In this document: positions 1-9,267 of the stretch, piece by piece | How positions within the stretch are numbered: the stretch's first letter is position 1 | Layout of the letters: each line of letters begins with the position of its first letter | Source: Methanothermobacter sp. CaT2 | GTDB taxonomy: Archaea; Methanobacteriota; Methanobacteria; Methanobacteriales; Methanothermobacteraceae | Length of the DNA: 64,000 nt | Direction of reading: 5' to 3' | Assembly: GCF_000828575.1 (NCBI RefSeq) | Contig: NZ_AP011952.1 | Location: 1 to 64,000 of the forward strand | The notes under the pieces: model-generated | The model's database searches: none | What the model was told of the DNA's origin: nothing | What the model saw: the letters and a program-made list of their open reading frames with translations, nothing else | Position numbers and translations under genes: made by a program

Positions 1-135
1 CCAGCGGAAACTTTAAATATGGTTACTGTACAATTTTTAGTACCTATTGCAATCTGCGGTGGATCCGCTCACATTGTATAACGGGATATACGATGTGGTC
101 TGTGGTTTTACTTGCCCAGTCTGCATTGTGGAAAT

Positions 136-143
136 ATTTATAA
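136..143 (+). promoter_or_regulatory. TATA box of the leading operon
   Basis: The box TTTATAAA lies about 25-30 bases upstream of the ATG at 167. At normal archaeal spacing transcription would start at about 162-168, which leaves essentially no 5' leader. No GGAGG or GGTGAT site precedes the ATG, so translation of this first gene is probably leaderless. The start site is inferred from spacing only. Confidence 0.55.
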
Positions 144-166
144 AAGATTAGGACAAAGATTAATAA

Positions 167-967
167 ATGAATAGAGTAGATTTGTCCATATTTATCCCGG
201 ATTCGCTGACGGCAGAGACAGGGGATCTCAAAATAAAGACCTACAAGGTGGGTCTTATTGGAAGGGCTGCAGCTATATTCGGGGTTAACCGCATAGTGAT
301 CTATCACGATGATGCAGACGGAGAGGCAGGATTTATCAGGGATATCCTGAACTATATGGATACCCCACAGTACCTTCGCAGGAAGGTTTTCCCGATAATG
401 AAGGAGTTGAAACATGTGGGTATACTCCCACCTCTGAGAACTCCTCATCACCCAACTGGAAAACCCTCAGCTGGAGAATACAGACAGGGATTGACGGTCA
501 AAAGGGTAAAGAAAGGAACTCTTGTGGATATTGGCGCAGATAAACTTGCACTGTGCAGGGAAAGACTCACCGTAAATAGGATAATGAGTTTCAGGGTTAT
601 CCGGCTGGGTAAGGAAATACTGATAGAGCCAGATGAACCAGAGGATAAATACTGGGGATATGAGGTTCTGAACACCAAACGGAGCCTCTCAAAGAGCCTG
701 AAAACAGTGGATGCCGATGTTGTGGTGGCAACATCCAGGTATGCTTCGCCCATTACTTCTATTCTGGATGAAGTAAAGTCAAAGGTGGAGGGCGCCCCTA
801 GGGTGGCCATCCTGTTTGGCGGTCCTTACAAGGGATTACCAGAGATCGATGCAGATATATGGGTTAACACCATTCCAGGGCAGTGTACAGAAACTGTAAG
901 GACTGAAGAGGCTGTTTTAGCTACTCTCTCAGTATTCAATATGCTAACTCAGATTGATGAAAAATGA
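167..967 (+). CDS. SPOUT-class RNA methyltransferase (Methyltrn_RNA_3 / MT0001 family)
   Basis: This 266-residue protein matches the archaeal family whose founding structure is the knotted methyltransferase MT0001 of M. thermautotrophicus, related to eukaryotic SPOUT1/C9orf114. The C-terminal half carries the expected SAM-binding knot elements: a VAILFGGPYKGL stretch at about residue 215 and NTIPGQCTETVR at about 234-245. The middle (about 90-165) looks like the OB-like insertion of this family. By family knowledge it methylates RNA, but the exact target cannot be read from sequence. It is the first gene of the ribosomal operon, 29 bases before L3, suggesting a link to rRNA or ribosome maturation. 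It has no visible ribosome-binding site, unlike every gene after it. Confidence 0.88.
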   Translation: MNRVDLSIFIPDSLTAETGDLKIKTYKVGLIGRAAAIFGVNRIVIYHDDADGEAGFIRDILNYMDTPQYLRRKVFPIMKELKHVGILPPLRTPHHPTGKPSAGEYRQGLTVKRVKKGTLVDIGADKLALCRERLTVNRIMSFRVIRLGKEILIEPDEPEDKYWGYEVLNTKRSLSKSLKTVDADVVVATSRYASPITSILDEVKSKVEGAPRVAILFGGPYKGLPEIDADIWVNTIPGQCTETVRTEEAVLATLSVFNMLTQIDEK

Positions 968-996
968 ATATGAATGATGTAAGGAGGTAAACTTAA

Positions 997-2010
997 ATGG
1001 CTAGACATCATCAACCAAGAAAAGGATCAGTTGCATTCAGTCCAAGAAAAAGGGCGGCAAGGGAAACCCCCAGGGTCAAATCATGGCCCCAGGTGGATGA
1101 ACCGGGACTGCTTGCCCTGGCAGGCTACAAGGCAGGGATGACCCACGTAATGATGGTTGATAACCGGAAAAATTCCCCTACAGAGGGGATGGAGGTTTCA
1201 ACTCCAGTCACAATACTTGAGGTCCCACCCCTAACAGTGATGGCTGTGAGGGCCTATGAAAGGACAAGCAGGGGCCTTAAGACCCTTGGAGAGGTCCTGG
1301 CCACCGAGACAAAGGAGGACCTCAGAAGGAAGCTCACTCCGCCTGCAGAGGACTATGACCAGGAGGCTGCAATCGAAAGGATAAGGTCAAATATGGAATA
1401 CGTTGCAGATGTCAGGGTTATTGTACACACAAACCCCAGACTTGCAAGCGTACCCAAAAAGAAACCTGAGGTCTTTGAGTGCGGTCTTGGAGGTAAGACC
1501 CCTGAGGAGAAATTCGAATACGCACTGGAAATCCTCGGTAAGGATGTGAGGGCATCAGAGATATTCTCCGAGGGAACCTTCGTTGATGCCATAGCCGTGA
1601 CCAAGGGTAAGGGATTCCAGGGCCCTGTTAAGAGATGGGGTATAAGGATACAGTACGGTAAGGCTGCAAGGAGCAGTAAGGGAAGACACATAGGGTCACT
1701 GGGTCCATGGACACCATCAAGGACCATGTGGACAGTTCCACAGGCCGGGCAGATGGGTTACCACAGGAGGACCGAGTACAACAAGCAGATACTCAAGATC
1801 GGTGACGCCAGTGAGGCTGACCAGGTAAACCCCAGCGGCGGCTTTGTAAGGTATGGTCTTGTCAGAAACGATTATGTAATGGTTAAGGGGTCAGTTCCAG
1901 GCCCAACAAAGAGGCTTGTGGTGCTCAGGAAGGCCATAAGGGCTGCAGGTAAGCAGGAAGAGGCACCCCAGATAAACTACATCAGCACAGCATCAAAACA
2001 AGGAGTATAA
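997..2010 (+). CDS. rpl3: 50S ribosomal protein L3 (uL3)
   Basis: L3 is a large-subunit protein that nucleates assembly and reaches the peptidyl-transferase centre. The 337-residue length is normal for the archaeal/eukaryotic form. The N-terminus (MARHHQPRKGSVAFSPRKRA) and the central tract with KGFQGPVKRWGI and QMGYHRRTEYNKQI are diagnostic. A strong AAGGAGGT site at 981-988 sits 8 bases before the ATG. It is the first ribosomal gene of the operon and L4 follows after 12 bases. Confidence 0.97.
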   Translation: MARHHQPRKGSVAFSPRKRAARETPRVKSWPQVDEPGLLALAGYKAGMTHVMMVDNRKNSPTEGMEVSTPVTILEVPPLTVMAVRAYERTSRGLKTLGEVLATETKEDLRRKLTPPAEDYDQEAAIERIRSNMEYVADVRVIVHTNPRLASVPKKKPEVFECGLGGKTPEEKFEYALEILGKDVRASEIFSEGTFVDAIAVTKGKGFQGPVKRWGIRIQYGKAARSSKGRHIGSLGPWTPSRTMWTVPQAGQMGYHRRTEYNKQILKIGDASEADQVNPSGGFVRYGLVRNDYVMVKGSVPGPTKRLVVLRKAIRAAGKQEEAPQINYISTASKQGV

Positions 2011-2022
2011 GAGTGGTTCAAA

Positions 2023-2787
2023 ATGAAGATCAAGGTTTATTCCCTAGAAGGTGAAGCCATAGATGAAATGGAACTTCCTGAAATTTTCAATGAGGAGTTC
2101 AGGCCCGACGTGATAAAAAGGGCCGTTCTATCAGCACAGACCGCGAGGGTACAGCCATGGGGTCCCGACCCGATGGCTGGTAAAAGGACCTCTGCCAAGT
2201 CCTATGGTGCCGGTCGCGGCGTTGCAATGGTCCCACGTATAAAAAATGGTTCAAGGGCGGCCTTTGTCCCCCAGGCAGTTGGCGGTAGAAGGGCCCACCC
2301 ACCAAGGCCACAGAAGAACTACCATGAGAGGATAAACAGAAAGGAAAGGAGACTTGCAATAAGGTCCGCGGTTGCAGCAACAGCCAGGAGGGACCTTGTG
2401 GAGGCAAGGGGTCACCGGATAGAGAATGTGCCCCAGGTGCCCCTGGTGGTTGACGATGAACTCTCCAGAATCAAAAGGACAGCAGACACAAGGGAAGTCT
2501 TCAGGAAACTTGGAATCATGGACGACATCGTGAGGGCGAAGGAAGGTAAAAAGATAAGAGCTGGAAAGGGAAAGATGAGGGGAAGGAAGTACAGGACACC
2601 CAGAGGTCCACTCATAGTTGTGGGCGAGGATAAAGGCATCGCACTGGGTGCAAGAAACCACCCTGGTGTGGACGTTGTCACAGTCGAAAACCTCAACGCT
2701 GAACTCCTCGCACCAGGAACCCACCCTGGAAGACTGACCGTCTTTACAAGATCAGCAATAGAAAAACTTGAGGGACTCTTTCAGTAA
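2023..2787 (+). CDS. rpl4: 50S ribosomal protein L4 (uL4)
   Basis: This 254-residue protein is archaeal uL4, which lines the nascent-chain tunnel. The basic internal loop around residues 50-105 ([20 protein letters not shown], then GRGVAMVPR) is the tunnel-reaching extension of the family. The C-terminal domain ends in [18 protein letters not shown], typical of archaeal L4. The gene lies between L3 and L23 as in other archaea. Confidence 0.97.
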   Translation: MKIKVYSLEGEAIDEMELPEIFNEEFRPDVIKRAVLSAQTARVQPWGPDPMAGKRTSAKSYGAGRGVAMVPRIKNGSRAAFVPQAVGGRRAHPPRPQKNYHERINRKERRLAIRSAVAATARRDLVEARGHRIENVPQVPLVVDDELSRIKRTADTREVFRKLGIMDDIVRAKEGKKIRAGKGKMRGRKYRTPRGPLIVVGEDKGIALGARNHPGVDVVTVENLNAELLAPGTHPGRLTVFTRSAIEKLEGLFQ

Positions 2788-2809
2788 AAATTAAGGTGAC
2801 GGTGTAATT

Positions 2810-3070
2810 ATGGATCCATATGCTGTTATCATGAAACCACATGTCACAGAAAAGAGCATGAACCTTATAGACCAGAACAACGAGCTGGCATTTGTGGTTA
2901 TGAGAAAAAGCACAAAAAAGGATGTCAGAAGGGCGTTCGAGGAACTCTTTGCAGTTAAGGTTGAGAGGGTTAACACACAGGTAACCCCAAGGGGCCAGAA
3001 GATTGCCTACATAAAACTGGCAAAGGAACACAGCGCAGAGGATATAGCTGTTAAACTGGGAGTATTCTAA
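2810..3070 (+). CDS. rpl23: 50S ribosomal protein L23 (uL23)
   Basis: At 86 residues this is the compact archaeal uL23, found at the tunnel exit where it helps dock SRP and SecY. The opening [17 protein letters not shown] and the central [18 protein letters not shown] are family signatures. An AAGGTGA site at 2793-2799 precedes the ATG. The gene sits in the L4-L23-L2 order. Confidence 0.97.
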   Translation: MDPYAVIMKPHVTEKSMNLIDQNNELAFVVMRKSTKKDVRRAFEELFAVKVERVNTQVTPRGQKIAYIKLAKEHSAEDIAVKLGVF

Positions 3071-3092
3071 TAATGATGAGGAGGATGTTCAG

Positions 3093-3818
3093 ATGGGAAA
3101 AAGGTTAATATCACAGAGGAGAGGAAGGGGAACTCCCACTTACAGAAGTGCATCCCACCGCTTCAGGGGCAAAATAAAATACCGTGCATACGACTCCCTT
3201 GAAAGTGAAGGATGTCTAAGGGGAAAGGTCGTTGACATAATGCACGACCCTGGAAGGACAGCCCCTGTGGCCCTTGTGAAATTTGAAAACGGTGAGAAAA
3301 ACCTCATCCTCGCACCAGAGGCTCTAATGCTTGATGAGGAGGTTGAGTGCGGGGCAAAGGCAAAGGTCAAACCTGGAAACTCACTCCCACTCAGTGAGAT
3401 TCCAGAGGGGACACCCATATACAACATTGAAAACAGACCCGGAGACGGAGGGAAACTGGTGAGGTCCTCCGGTACCTATGCTTCTCTAATCACCCATGAT
3501 GCTGACAAGGCGGTTATTGAACTCCCATCAGGTGAACTCAAGGCACTCAACCCACAGTGCCGTGCAACCGTCGGTGTCGTTGCTGGAGGAGGAAGAAGGG
3601 AGAAACCATTCCTCAAGGCAGGTAAGAAGTACCATGCCCTCAGGGCCAAGGGTAAGAAGTCAGTTACAGTCAGGGGTGTTGCAATGAACGCAGTTGACCA
3701 CCCACACGGTGGTGGAAACAGACAGCACCCGGGCAGGCCAACAACTGTCTCAAGGCATGCTCCTCCAGGAAGGAAGGTTGGTTCAATAGCTGCCAGAAGA
3801 ACAGGGAAAAGGAGATAA
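3093..3818 (+). CDS. rpl2: 50S ribosomal protein L2 (uL2)
   Basis: uL2 binds 23S rRNA near the peptidyl-transferase centre. The 241-residue protein contains the invariant [15 protein letters not shown] segment at about residues 199-213, whose histidine approaches the catalytic core. It has the basic RRTGKRR tail of archaeal L2. A GAGGATG ribosome-binding site precedes the start. It is followed by S19 after 17 bases. Confidence 0.97.
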   Translation: MGKRLISQRRGRGTPTYRSASHRFRGKIKYRAYDSLESEGCLRGKVVDIMHDPGRTAPVALVKFENGEKNLILAPEALMLDEEVECGAKAKVKPGNSLPLSEIPEGTPIYNIENRPGDGGKLVRSSGTYASLITHDADKAVIELPSGELKALNPQCRATVGVVAGGGRREKPFLKAGKKYHALRAKGKKSVTVRGVAMNAVDHPHGGGNRQHPGRPTTVSRHAPPGRKVGSIAARRTGKRR

Positions 3819-3835
3819 AAGAAGGAGGTGACCTA

Positions 3836-4246
3836 TTGGCACGTAAAGAATTTAAGTATCGCGGCTACACCTTGGAAGAACTGCAGGAGATGCCACTTGA
3901 CGATGTAATCAAGTTGTTCCCATCAAGGCAGAGAAGATCCCTCAAGAGGGGATTCCTACCAAGGCAGAAGAAGGTACTTGAGAAGATAAGGAAGATAAAA
4001 AAAGAGGGAAAGACTGAGGGAAGACCACCGGTCATCAGGACACACTGCAGGGACATGGTAGTGCTGCCTGAGATGGTGGGGATGACCTTTGGCATCCACA
4101 ACGGAAACGAATTTGTGGAGGTCACAATACAGCCAGAAATGATCGGCTGCTACTTCGGTGAATTTGCACCTACAAGGAAGAAGGTTGAGCACGGAGATCC
4201 CGGTATGGGAGCTACAAGATCCTCAATGTTCGTGCCTCTTAAATAA
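3836..4246 (+). CDS. rps19: 30S ribosomal protein S19 (uS19)
   Basis: This 136-residue protein is archaeal uS19 of the small-subunit head. TTG is the start codon, set by a full GGAGGTGA site at 3824-3831. The C-terminal half with [20 protein letters not shown] and the end [12 protein letters not shown] is diagnostic. The N-terminal extension (about 40 residues) is the archaeal/eukaryotic type. L22 follows after 12 bases. Confidence 0.96.
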   Translation: MARKEFKYRGYTLEELQEMPLDDVIKLFPSRQRRSLKRGFLPRQKKVLEKIRKIKKEGKTEGRPPVIRTHCRDMVVLPEMVGMTFGIHNGNEFVEVTIQPEMIGCYFGEFAPTRKKVEHGDPGMGATRSSMFVPLK

Positions 4247-4258
4247 GGAGACTGGAAA

Positions 4259-4720
4259 ATGGCTAAGGTTAAATACGCTTATAAAGAGGAAGACAGGTCA
4301 AGAACAGCCAGGGCTTCAGCGACTCACCTCAAGATTTCACCAAAGCACGCTGTGGAGATATGCAGGGAGATCCGGGGAATGGAACTCGAGAAAGCCAAAA
4401 GATACCTTGAAGAGGTTATCAGGATGGAGAGGCCGGTGGCATTCAGAAGATACAACCGGAAGGTCGGCCACAGGAGGGGCCTCAGCGGATGGGCCAGTGG
4501 CCGGTACCCTGTTAAGGCAGCAGGCCAGATACTGAAGGTCCTTGAAAATGCCGAGGCCAATGCCGAGTACAAGGGACTCGACACCGAGAAACTCAGAATA
4601 GTCCACATATCCAGCCACCGTGGGCCAGTTATAAGGGGCTGGATTCCAAGGGCCTTTGGAAGGGCTACACCATTCAACACACCAACAACACACGTTCAGA
4701 TAGTTCTGGGGGAGGCATAG
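4259..4720 (+). CDS. rpl22: 50S ribosomal protein L22 (uL22)
   Basis: This 153-residue archaeal uL22 carries a long beta-hairpin that forms part of the exit tunnel. The signatures are [17 protein letters not shown] near the N-terminus and the C-terminal [15 protein letters not shown] followed by THVQIVL. Its last codons contain the GGAGG site (4711-4715) used by S3, so S3 translation depends on L22 being read. Confidence 0.96.
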   Translation: MAKVKYAYKEEDRSRTARASATHLKISPKHAVEICREIRGMELEKAKRYLEEVIRMERPVAFRRYNRKVGHRRGLSGWASGRYPVKAAGQILKVLENAEANAEYKGLDTEKLRIVHISSHRGPVIRGWIPRAFGRATPFNTPTTHVQIVLGEA

Positions 4721-4723
4721 ATT

Positions 4724-5515
4724 TTGATAGAGAAAGATTTTGTCGTTGAAGGGCTCAGAAGGACAAGGATAGATGAATACCTTGAAAAGGAACTTGAAAG
4801 GGCAGGCTACGGCGGCATGGACGTTCAGGTCACCCCCATGGGTACAATGGTTGTCGTCTACGCAGAAAGGCCAGGTATGGTAATTGGACGTGGCGGTAAG
4901 ACAGTCAGGGCCATAACCCAGAAACTCAAAAGCAAGTTCAACCTTGAAAACCCCCAGGTTGAGGTCAAGGAGGTTGATGTGCCTGAACTCAACCCCCGCA
5001 TAATGGCCCACAAGATAGCTGCCATGCTTCAGAGGGGAATGCACTTCAGAAGGGTTGCATACACCACAATGAGGAGGATCATGGCTGCAGGTGCCCAGGG
5101 TGTTGAGGTTACCATCTCAGGTAAGATAAGGGGTGCACGTTCAGCCACAGCCAAATTCACAGATGGGTACATAAAGAAGTGTGGCGAACCATCAACCAAA
5201 CATGTTAAGGAAGGATTCGCAACAGTACAGCTCAAACCAGGTGTCCTGGGCGTATACGTCCGTATAATGCCTCCTGAGGTTGTACTTCCAGACAAGGTTG
5301 AAATAGAGGCTCCTAAAGTAACTGAAACTCCCTCAGAGGAATCTGAAGAACAGGTTGAAGCCGTTGAGGATCTTGAGGATCTTGAGGATCTTGAGGATCT
5401 TGAGGATCTTGAGGATCTTGAGGATCTTGAGGATCTCGAGGATCTCGAGGAAGACCTTGAATCAGCGGAAGAGACAGAGAAAGAGGACACAGATGGTGAA
5501 GAATCTGAAAAGTAA
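4724..5515 (+). CDS. rps3: 30S ribosomal protein S3 (uS3) with acidic repeat tail
   Basis: uS3 forms part of the mRNA entry site. The type II KH domain is visible at about residues 48-65 (MVIGRGGKTVRAIT) and the C-terminal S3 domain ends at about residue 190. TTG is the start, preceded by GGAGG at 4711-4715. The unusual part is the tail: residues 215-241 are nine consecutive Glu-Asp-Leu units encoded by a 9-bp tandem repeat, followed by more acidic residues to 263. Archaeal S3 often has an acidic tail, but a perfect nonamer array suggests recent replication-slippage growth. Confidence 0.96.
   Translation: MIEKDFVVEGLRRTRIDEYLEKELERAGYGGMDVQVTPMGTMVVVYAERPGMVIGRGGKTVRAITQKLKSKFNLENPQVEVKEVDVPELNPRIMAHKIAAMLQRGMHFRRVAYTTMRRIMAAGAQGVEVTISGKIRGARSATAKFTDGYIKKCGEPSTKHVKEGFATVQLKPGVLGVYVRIMPPEVVLPDKVEIEAPKVTETPSEESEEQVEAVEDLEDLEDLEDLEDLEDLEDLEDLEDLEEDLESAEETEKEDTDGEESEK
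5366..5446 (+). repeat. Nine tandem 9-bp units inside rps3
   Basis: The unit GAGGATCTT occurs seven times without change and is followed by two units ending CTC, all in frame and encoding Glu-Asp-Leu. The near-perfect DNA identity, rather than mixed synonymous codons, points to slippage expansion. The same array creates long spurious open frames on both strands. Confidence 0.97.
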
Positions 5516-5561
5516 TATATATGGACAGATTCATATCAGTGAATAATAGAAAGGGATTGAA

Positions 5562-5756
5562 ATGGCGATACTTAGGAGCGAAGAGATAAGGGAAATGGAT
5601 AGGGAGGAACTCCAGAAGAAGCTGGATGAACTCAAGGCAGAATACGCCAGATACATTTCCAAGAGCGCTGCTGCCGGGATCCATGAAAACCCCGGCAAGA
5701 TGAGGGAAATTCGAAGAACAATAGCCCGTGTTCTCACCATCATGAATGAAAAATAG
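5562..5756 (+). CDS. rpl29: 50S ribosomal protein L29 (uL29)
   Basis: This is a 64-residue two-helix protein at the tunnel exit. The pattern LRSEEIREMDREELQKKLDEL near the N-terminus and IRRTIARVLTIMNEK at the end are typical of archaeal L29. The 46-base gap after S3 is longer than most gaps here and contains AT-rich TATATATG (5515-5522), which could act as a weak internal promoter. Confidence 0.95.
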   Translation: MAILRSEEIREMDREELQKKLDELKAEYARYISKSAAAGIHENPGKMREIRRTIARVLTIMNEK

Positions 5757-5768
5757 AAGGAGAAATAA

Positions 5769-6074
5769 ATGAAAATCTGCGATGTTTGCGGTCTTCCGGA
5801 GGAACTTTGCGTCTGTGAGGAAATAGCACGCGAAGTTCAGACATTGAAGGTATACACAGTGAGGCGAAGATTCGGTAAAGTGATGACCATCATAGAGGGC
5901 ATCGATGAACACGATATAGACATAAAGGAGCTCACAAAGATACTCAAGGCAAGATGTGCCTGTGGAGGTACTGCCAAGAAGGGTCAGATAGAACTTCAGG
6001 GGGACCATAAGAAGAAGGTCAAGGAAGTTCTAGCGGATATGGGCTTTTCATCAGATACGATAGAGATAAGGTAG
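5769..6074 (+). CDS. Translation initiation factor aIF1 (SUI1 family)
   Basis: aIF1 monitors start-codon selection on the 30S subunit. The 101-residue protein has the SUI1 fold pattern ([16 protein letters not shown], then [18 protein letters not shown]). The N-terminus carries a Cys pair motif ([13 protein letters not shown]), a likely zinc-binding knuckle of the archaeal form. The gene lies 12 bases after L29 and 9 before the RNase P protein gene. Confidence 0.95.
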   Translation: MKICDVCGLPEELCVCEEIAREVQTLKVYTVRRRFGKVMTIIEGIDEHDIDIKELTKILKARCACGGTAKKGQIELQGDHKKKVKEVLADMGFSSDTIEIR

Positions 6075-6083
6075 GGGTTTACA

Positions 6084-6365
6084 TTGATAACCCCCCGTAA
6101 CATTTTCAGACATGAACTTATTGGCCTTTCTGTGAGAATAGCCAGGAGTGTTCACAGGGACATTCAGGGAATATCGGGAAGAGTCGTGGATGAAACCAGA
6201 AACACCCTTAAAATTGAACTGGAGGATGGCAGGGAGATAACGGTTCCAAAGGGAACAGCCGTCTTCCATTTCAGAACACCAGAGGGTGAAGTGGTTGAGA
6301 TTGATGGTGGAGCTCTGGTAGCTCGTCCTGAGGAGAGAATAAAGAAGAAATTTAGAAAACCATAG
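6084..6365 (+). CDS. rnp1: Ribonuclease P protein component 1 (Rpp29/Pop4)
   Basis: Archaeal Rnp1 binds the RNase P RNA and supports maturation of tRNA 5' ends. The 93-residue length and the Sm-like pattern ([47 protein letters not shown]) fit the Rpp29 family. TTG is the start codon. Its place between aIF1 and S17 is conserved in euryarchaea. Confidence 0.95.
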   Translation: MITPRNIFRHELIGLSVRIARSVHRDIQGISGRVVDETRNTLKIELEDGREITVPKGTAVFHFRTPEGEVVEIDGGALVARPEERIKKKFRKP

Positions 6366-6375
6366 TGGTGATAGA

Positions 6376-6696
6376 ATGGTCGGCATTGATGTTCCAGAAC
6401 CTAAATCTAAATGTAGTGATCCTAACTGTCCTTTCCACGGGGACCTCCCATTGAGGGGTCAGATACTGGAAGGAACTGTCGTCAGTGACAAGGCAGAAAG
6501 GACAGTAACCGTTGAAAGGAGTTTCTACAAATTTATACGCAAATATGAGAGATACGAAAAGAGAAAATCCAAGATAAAGGCTCATAAACCTGACTGCATA
6601 GAGGTCAGGGTAGGGGACACAGTGAAAATTGCTGAATGCAGACCCCTCAGCAAGACTAAGAACTTTGTAGTGGTCGAGGTGAAGGGGGAAGAGTAA
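6376..6696 (+). CDS. rps17: 30S ribosomal protein S17 (uS17)
   Basis: This 106-residue protein is archaeal uS17, an OB-fold primary rRNA-binding protein. The N-terminal extension has [10 protein letters not shown], characteristic of archaeal/eukaryotic S17. The OB core includes [16 protein letters not shown] and the end [21 protein letters not shown] site lies just before the ATG. L14 begins one base after the stop codon. Confidence 0.96.
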   Translation: MVGIDVPEPKSKCSDPNCPFHGDLPLRGQILEGTVVSDKAERTVTVERSFYKFIRKYERYEKRKSKIKAHKPDCIEVRVGDTVKIAECRPLSKTKNFVVVEVKGEE

Positions 6697-6697
6697 G

Positions 6698-7096
6698 ATG
6701 AAGGCAATAGCATCCAAGGTTACAAGGGCTTTACCTGTAGGGGCCAGGCTCCAGTGTGTTGACAACACAGGCGCAAGGGAAGTTGAGATAATCTCTGTCA
6801 GAGGATACAAGGGTGTTCGCAGGAGGCTCGCAGCAGCCGGTGTTGGTGACATGGTGGTGGTCTCTGTTAAAAAGGGAACAGTGGACATGAGAAGGGAAGT
6901 CCTCAACGCTGTTGTTGTGAGACAGAAAAAGGAATACAGAAGACCTGACGGATTGAGGGTGAAATTCGAGGATAACGCTGCAGTTATAGTGAGCCCCGAG
7001 GGAGTCCTCAAGGGTTCAGAGATAAGGGGTCCTGTTGCAAAGGAAGCAGCTGACAGGTGGCCCAGCGTGGGAAGTGCAGCCAGCATAATAGTATAG
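6698..7096 (+). CDS. rpl14: 50S ribosomal protein L14 (uL14)
   Basis: uL14 lies at the subunit interface, and its exposed surface is used by anti-association factors. The 132-residue sequence has the family signatures [20 protein letters not shown] and [14 protein letters not shown]. The ribosome-binding site (AAGGGGGAAG, about 6683-6692) lies within the last S17 codons, implying translational coupling. Confidence 0.97.
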   Translation: MKAIASKVTRALPVGARLQCVDNTGAREVEIISVRGYKGVRRRLAAAGVGDMVVVSVKKGTVDMRREVLNAVVVRQKKEYRRPDGLRVKFEDNAAVIVSPEGVLKGSEIRGPVAKEAADRWPSVGSAASIIV

Positions 7097-7105
7097 GGTG
7101 ATAGA

Positions 7106-7459
7106 ATGTCAAAACAACCCAGAAAGCAGAGGAAATACATTTATGAAGCACCATTACACGTTCGTCGCAAAATGATGAGCGCACCCCTGAGCAGGGAACT
7201 CAGGGAGGAATACGGTAGAAGGTCCCTGCCAGTGAGAAAGGGAGATAAGGTTGAGGTTCTCCGCGGTGACTTCAAGGGACACGAGGGTAAGGTTGAGAAG
7301 GTGGACCTCAAGAGGTACAGGGTCTACGTTGAGGGTGCCACAATACAGAAGGTGGACGGGACCTCGGTTTACTTCCCGATACACCCCTCAAACATCAGAA
7401 TAATTGACCTCAACCTTGACGATGAGAAGAGAATGAAAATATTAGAACGGAAGGGATAA
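7106..7459 (+). CDS. rpl24: 50S ribosomal protein L24 (uL24)
   Basis: This 117-residue protein contains the KOW motif at about residues 44-70 ([20 protein letters not shown]), which binds 23S rRNA early in assembly. The N-terminal basic extension ([20 protein letters not shown]) is the archaeal/eukaryotic L26e-type feature. It is preceded by a GGTGAT site and followed 2 bases later by S4e. Confidence 0.96.
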   Translation: MSKQPRKQRKYIYEAPLHVRRKMMSAPLSRELREEYGRRSLPVRKGDKVEVLRGDFKGHEGKVEKVDLKRYRVYVEGATIQKVDGTSVYFPIHPSNIRIIDLNLDDEKRMKILERKG

Positions 7460-7461
7460 AC

Positions 7462-8190
7462 ATGGCGATAATGGCATCAAGAAAGCACCTTAAACGTTTC
7501 AGATCACCAAGTCACTGGCCCATTCATCCCAAGGAATACAAGTGGACCGTAAAGCCATCCCCAGGTCCCCATGCAATTGAGGCATCACTGCCGCTGATGA
7601 TCATTGTGAGGGACATCCTTGGGGTTGCAGACAATGCAAGGGAAGCCAGGAAAATCATAAACAGCGGCGAGGTCCTGGTGGATGGAAGGCCAAGGAAGAA
7701 CTACAAATTCCCTGTTGGGTTCATGGACGTTGTGAGCATACCCAGCACAGGGGAGGTCTACAGGGTTCTTCCTGATGAAAGGGGAAGGCTGGTCCTACAC
7801 CCCATTGGTGAGGAGAACGCGGGCTTCAAGCTCTGCAAGATAGTTAACAAAACAACCATCAGGGGAGGGAAAACCCAGCTAAACCTCCACGACGGTCGCA
7901 ACCACCTCTCAGAGGACGAGTTCCGTGTGGGGGATGTTGTGAAGTTATCAGTGCCTGAACAGGAAATCCTTGAGAGGATACCCTTTGAGAAGGACAGCCT
8001 TGGTCTTGTGACAGGGGGTCGCCACACAGGTGAAATTGGAAGAATCAAGAAGATAAACATAACCAGGTCCTCAATGCCAAACACAGCGGTCATTGAGACC
8101 GAAACAGGGAAGACATTCCTCACACTCAAGGATTACGTGTTTGTCATTGGAAAGGACGAGTCAGTGATCTCACTTCCAGGAGGTAAATAG
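7462..8190 (+). CDS. rps4e: 30S ribosomal protein S4e (eS4)
   Basis: S4e is an archaeal/eukaryotic small-subunit protein with an N-terminal RS4 segment (ASRKHLKRFRSPSHWPI), an S4 RNA-binding domain and a C-terminal KOW-like part (GLVTGGRHTGEIGRI). The total is 242 residues. The start is uncertain: the ATG at 7462 has only a weak upstream site, while the in-frame ATG at 7471 gives the more typical N-terminus MASRKHLKRF. The stop codon directly abuts the ATG of L5. Confidence 0.95.
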   Translation: MAIMASRKHLKRFRSPSHWPIHPKEYKWTVKPSPGPHAIEASLPLMIIVRDILGVADNAREARKIINSGEVLVDGRPRKNYKFPVGFMDVVSIPSTGEVYRVLPDERGRLVLHPIGEENAGFKLCKIVNKTTIRGGKTQLNLHDGRNHLSEDEFRVGDVVKLSVPEQEILERIPFEKDSLGLVTGGRHTGEIGRIKKINITRSSMPNTAVIETETGKTFLTLKDYVFVIGKDESVISLPGGK

Positions 8191-8697
8191 ATGAACCCCA
8201 TGGAGGAAGTAAGGATATTCAAGGTCACCCTTAACATAGGTGTTGGCGAAGGGGGTGAAAGGCTTGCAAGGGCTGAAAGGCTTCTTGAGGAGATGACAGG
8301 CCAGAAGCCTGTGAGGACCCACTCAAAGGTCACAAACCCTGAGTTTGGTATAAGGAAGAAGCAGCCCATCGCATGCAAGGTCACCCTCCGCGGTGAAAGG
8401 GCCGAAAAGGTGCTCAGAATGTTCCTTGAGGGAATAGGAAACAGGTTGAAGGCCAGCCAGTTCGATGAATACGGTAATGTTTCAATGGGTATAGAGGAAC
8501 ACATCGACATACCTGGAATGAAGTACGACCCTGAGATAGGGATATTCGGTATGAACCTTTCTGTAACCTTTGAGAAGCCAGGTCACAGGATAAGCAGACG
8601 AAGGATACAGCGCAAAAAGGTTCCTGAAAAGCACAGGGTCAGCCGTGAAGAGGCAATCGACTTCATGAAGGAAGAATTCCAGGTTAAAATAGTCTGA
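8191..8697 (+). CDS. rpl5: 50S ribosomal protein L5 (uL5)
   Basis: uL5 is part of the 5S rRNA complex in the central protuberance. The 168-residue protein has the motifs [34 protein letters not shown] and [19 protein letters not shown]. Its ATG follows the S4e stop codon without any gap, and the GGAGG site lies inside S4e, so the two are probably translationally coupled. Confidence 0.96.
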   Translation: MNPMEEVRIFKVTLNIGVGEGGERLARAERLLEEMTGQKPVRTHSKVTNPEFGIRKKQPIACKVTLRGERAEKVLRMFLEGIGNRLKASQFDEYGNVSMGIEEHIDIPGMKYDPEIGIFGMNLSVTFEKPGHRISRRRIQRKKVPEKHRVSREEAIDFMKEEFQVKIV

Positions 8698-8708
8698 AGG
8701 TGATTGTT

Positions 8709-8852
8709 TTGCCAAGGAAATATGGAAAGGCATCAAGAAAATGCTCAAGATGCGGGGATCACTCTGCCCTGGTCAGAAGATATGGATTAATGCTCTGCAG
8801 GCAGTGCTTCAGGGAACTCGCACCTAAAATCGGGTTTAAAAAGTACAACTGA
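8709..8852 (+). CDS. rps14: 30S ribosomal protein S14, short zinc-binding form (uS14)
   Basis: This 47-codon gene starts at TTG 8709 behind an AAGGTGAT site (8698-8705). The product reads [16 protein letters not shown] and later [19 protein letters not shown]. Four cysteines at 12, 15, 30 and 33 form the zinc site of the short C+ type S14. It lies between L5 and S8, exactly where archaeal S14 is expected. Confidence 0.95.
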   Translation: MPRKYGKASRKCSRCGDHSALVRRYGLMLCRQCFRELAPKIGFKKYN

Positions 8853-8866
8853 AAGAGGTGTTTACT

Positions 8867-9259
8867 GTGACTCTTATGGATCCTCTCGCAAACGCCCTGA
8901 CCAACATAAGGAACAATGAGATAAGGGGTAATGTCAAGTGCAGGATAACCCCTGCATCAAAGCTCATAGGGCGTGTGCTGAGAACAATGCAGAAGGAAGG
9001 CTACATCGGGGAATTCGAATACGTTGACGACGGCAGGGCCGGAAAATTCATCGTTGAACTCGAGGGAAACATAAACCAGTGTGGGGTTATAAAACCCAGA
9101 CACGCTGTTAAGAAGGACGAATTCGAGAAATTTGAGAAAAGATATCTGCCAGCTAAGAACTTCGGGATAATAATCGTATCAACCCCTGAGGGAATAATGA
9201 CCCATAAAGAGGCCAAGGACAGGGGGATCGGCGGTAGACTGCTGGCTTACGTCTACTAG
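8867..9259 (+). CDS. rps8: 30S ribosomal protein S8 (uS8)
   Basis: uS8 is a primary 16S rRNA-binding protein. The GTG at 8867 is chosen because AGAGGTG at 8854-8860 is its ribosome-binding site; the earlier in-frame GTG at 8858 is part of that site and cannot be the start. The resulting 130 residues begin [18 protein letters not shown]. The C-terminal [12 protein letters not shown] is diagnostic. Confidence 0.95.
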   Translation: MTLMDPLANALTNIRNNEIRGNVKCRITPASKLIGRVLRTMQKEGYIGEFEYVDDGRAGKFIVELEGNINQCGVIKPRHAVKKDEFEKFEKRYLPAKNFGIIIVSTPEGIMTHKEAKDRGIGGRLLAYVY

Positions 9260-9267
9260 GTGATAAC

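Noticed and set aside
44-451. 135-codon minus-strand frame at the window start
   Set aside because: It is antisense to the SPOUT methyltransferase and its promoter, with no ribosome-binding site or family.
4337-5044. 235-codon minus-strand open frame
   Set aside because: It crosses two certain ribosomal genes (L22, S3) on the other strand, with no start signal.
5313-6008. 231-codon minus-strand open frame with a repetitive end
   Set aside because: The repeat is the complement of the S3 nonamer array; the rest is antisense to L29 and aIF1.
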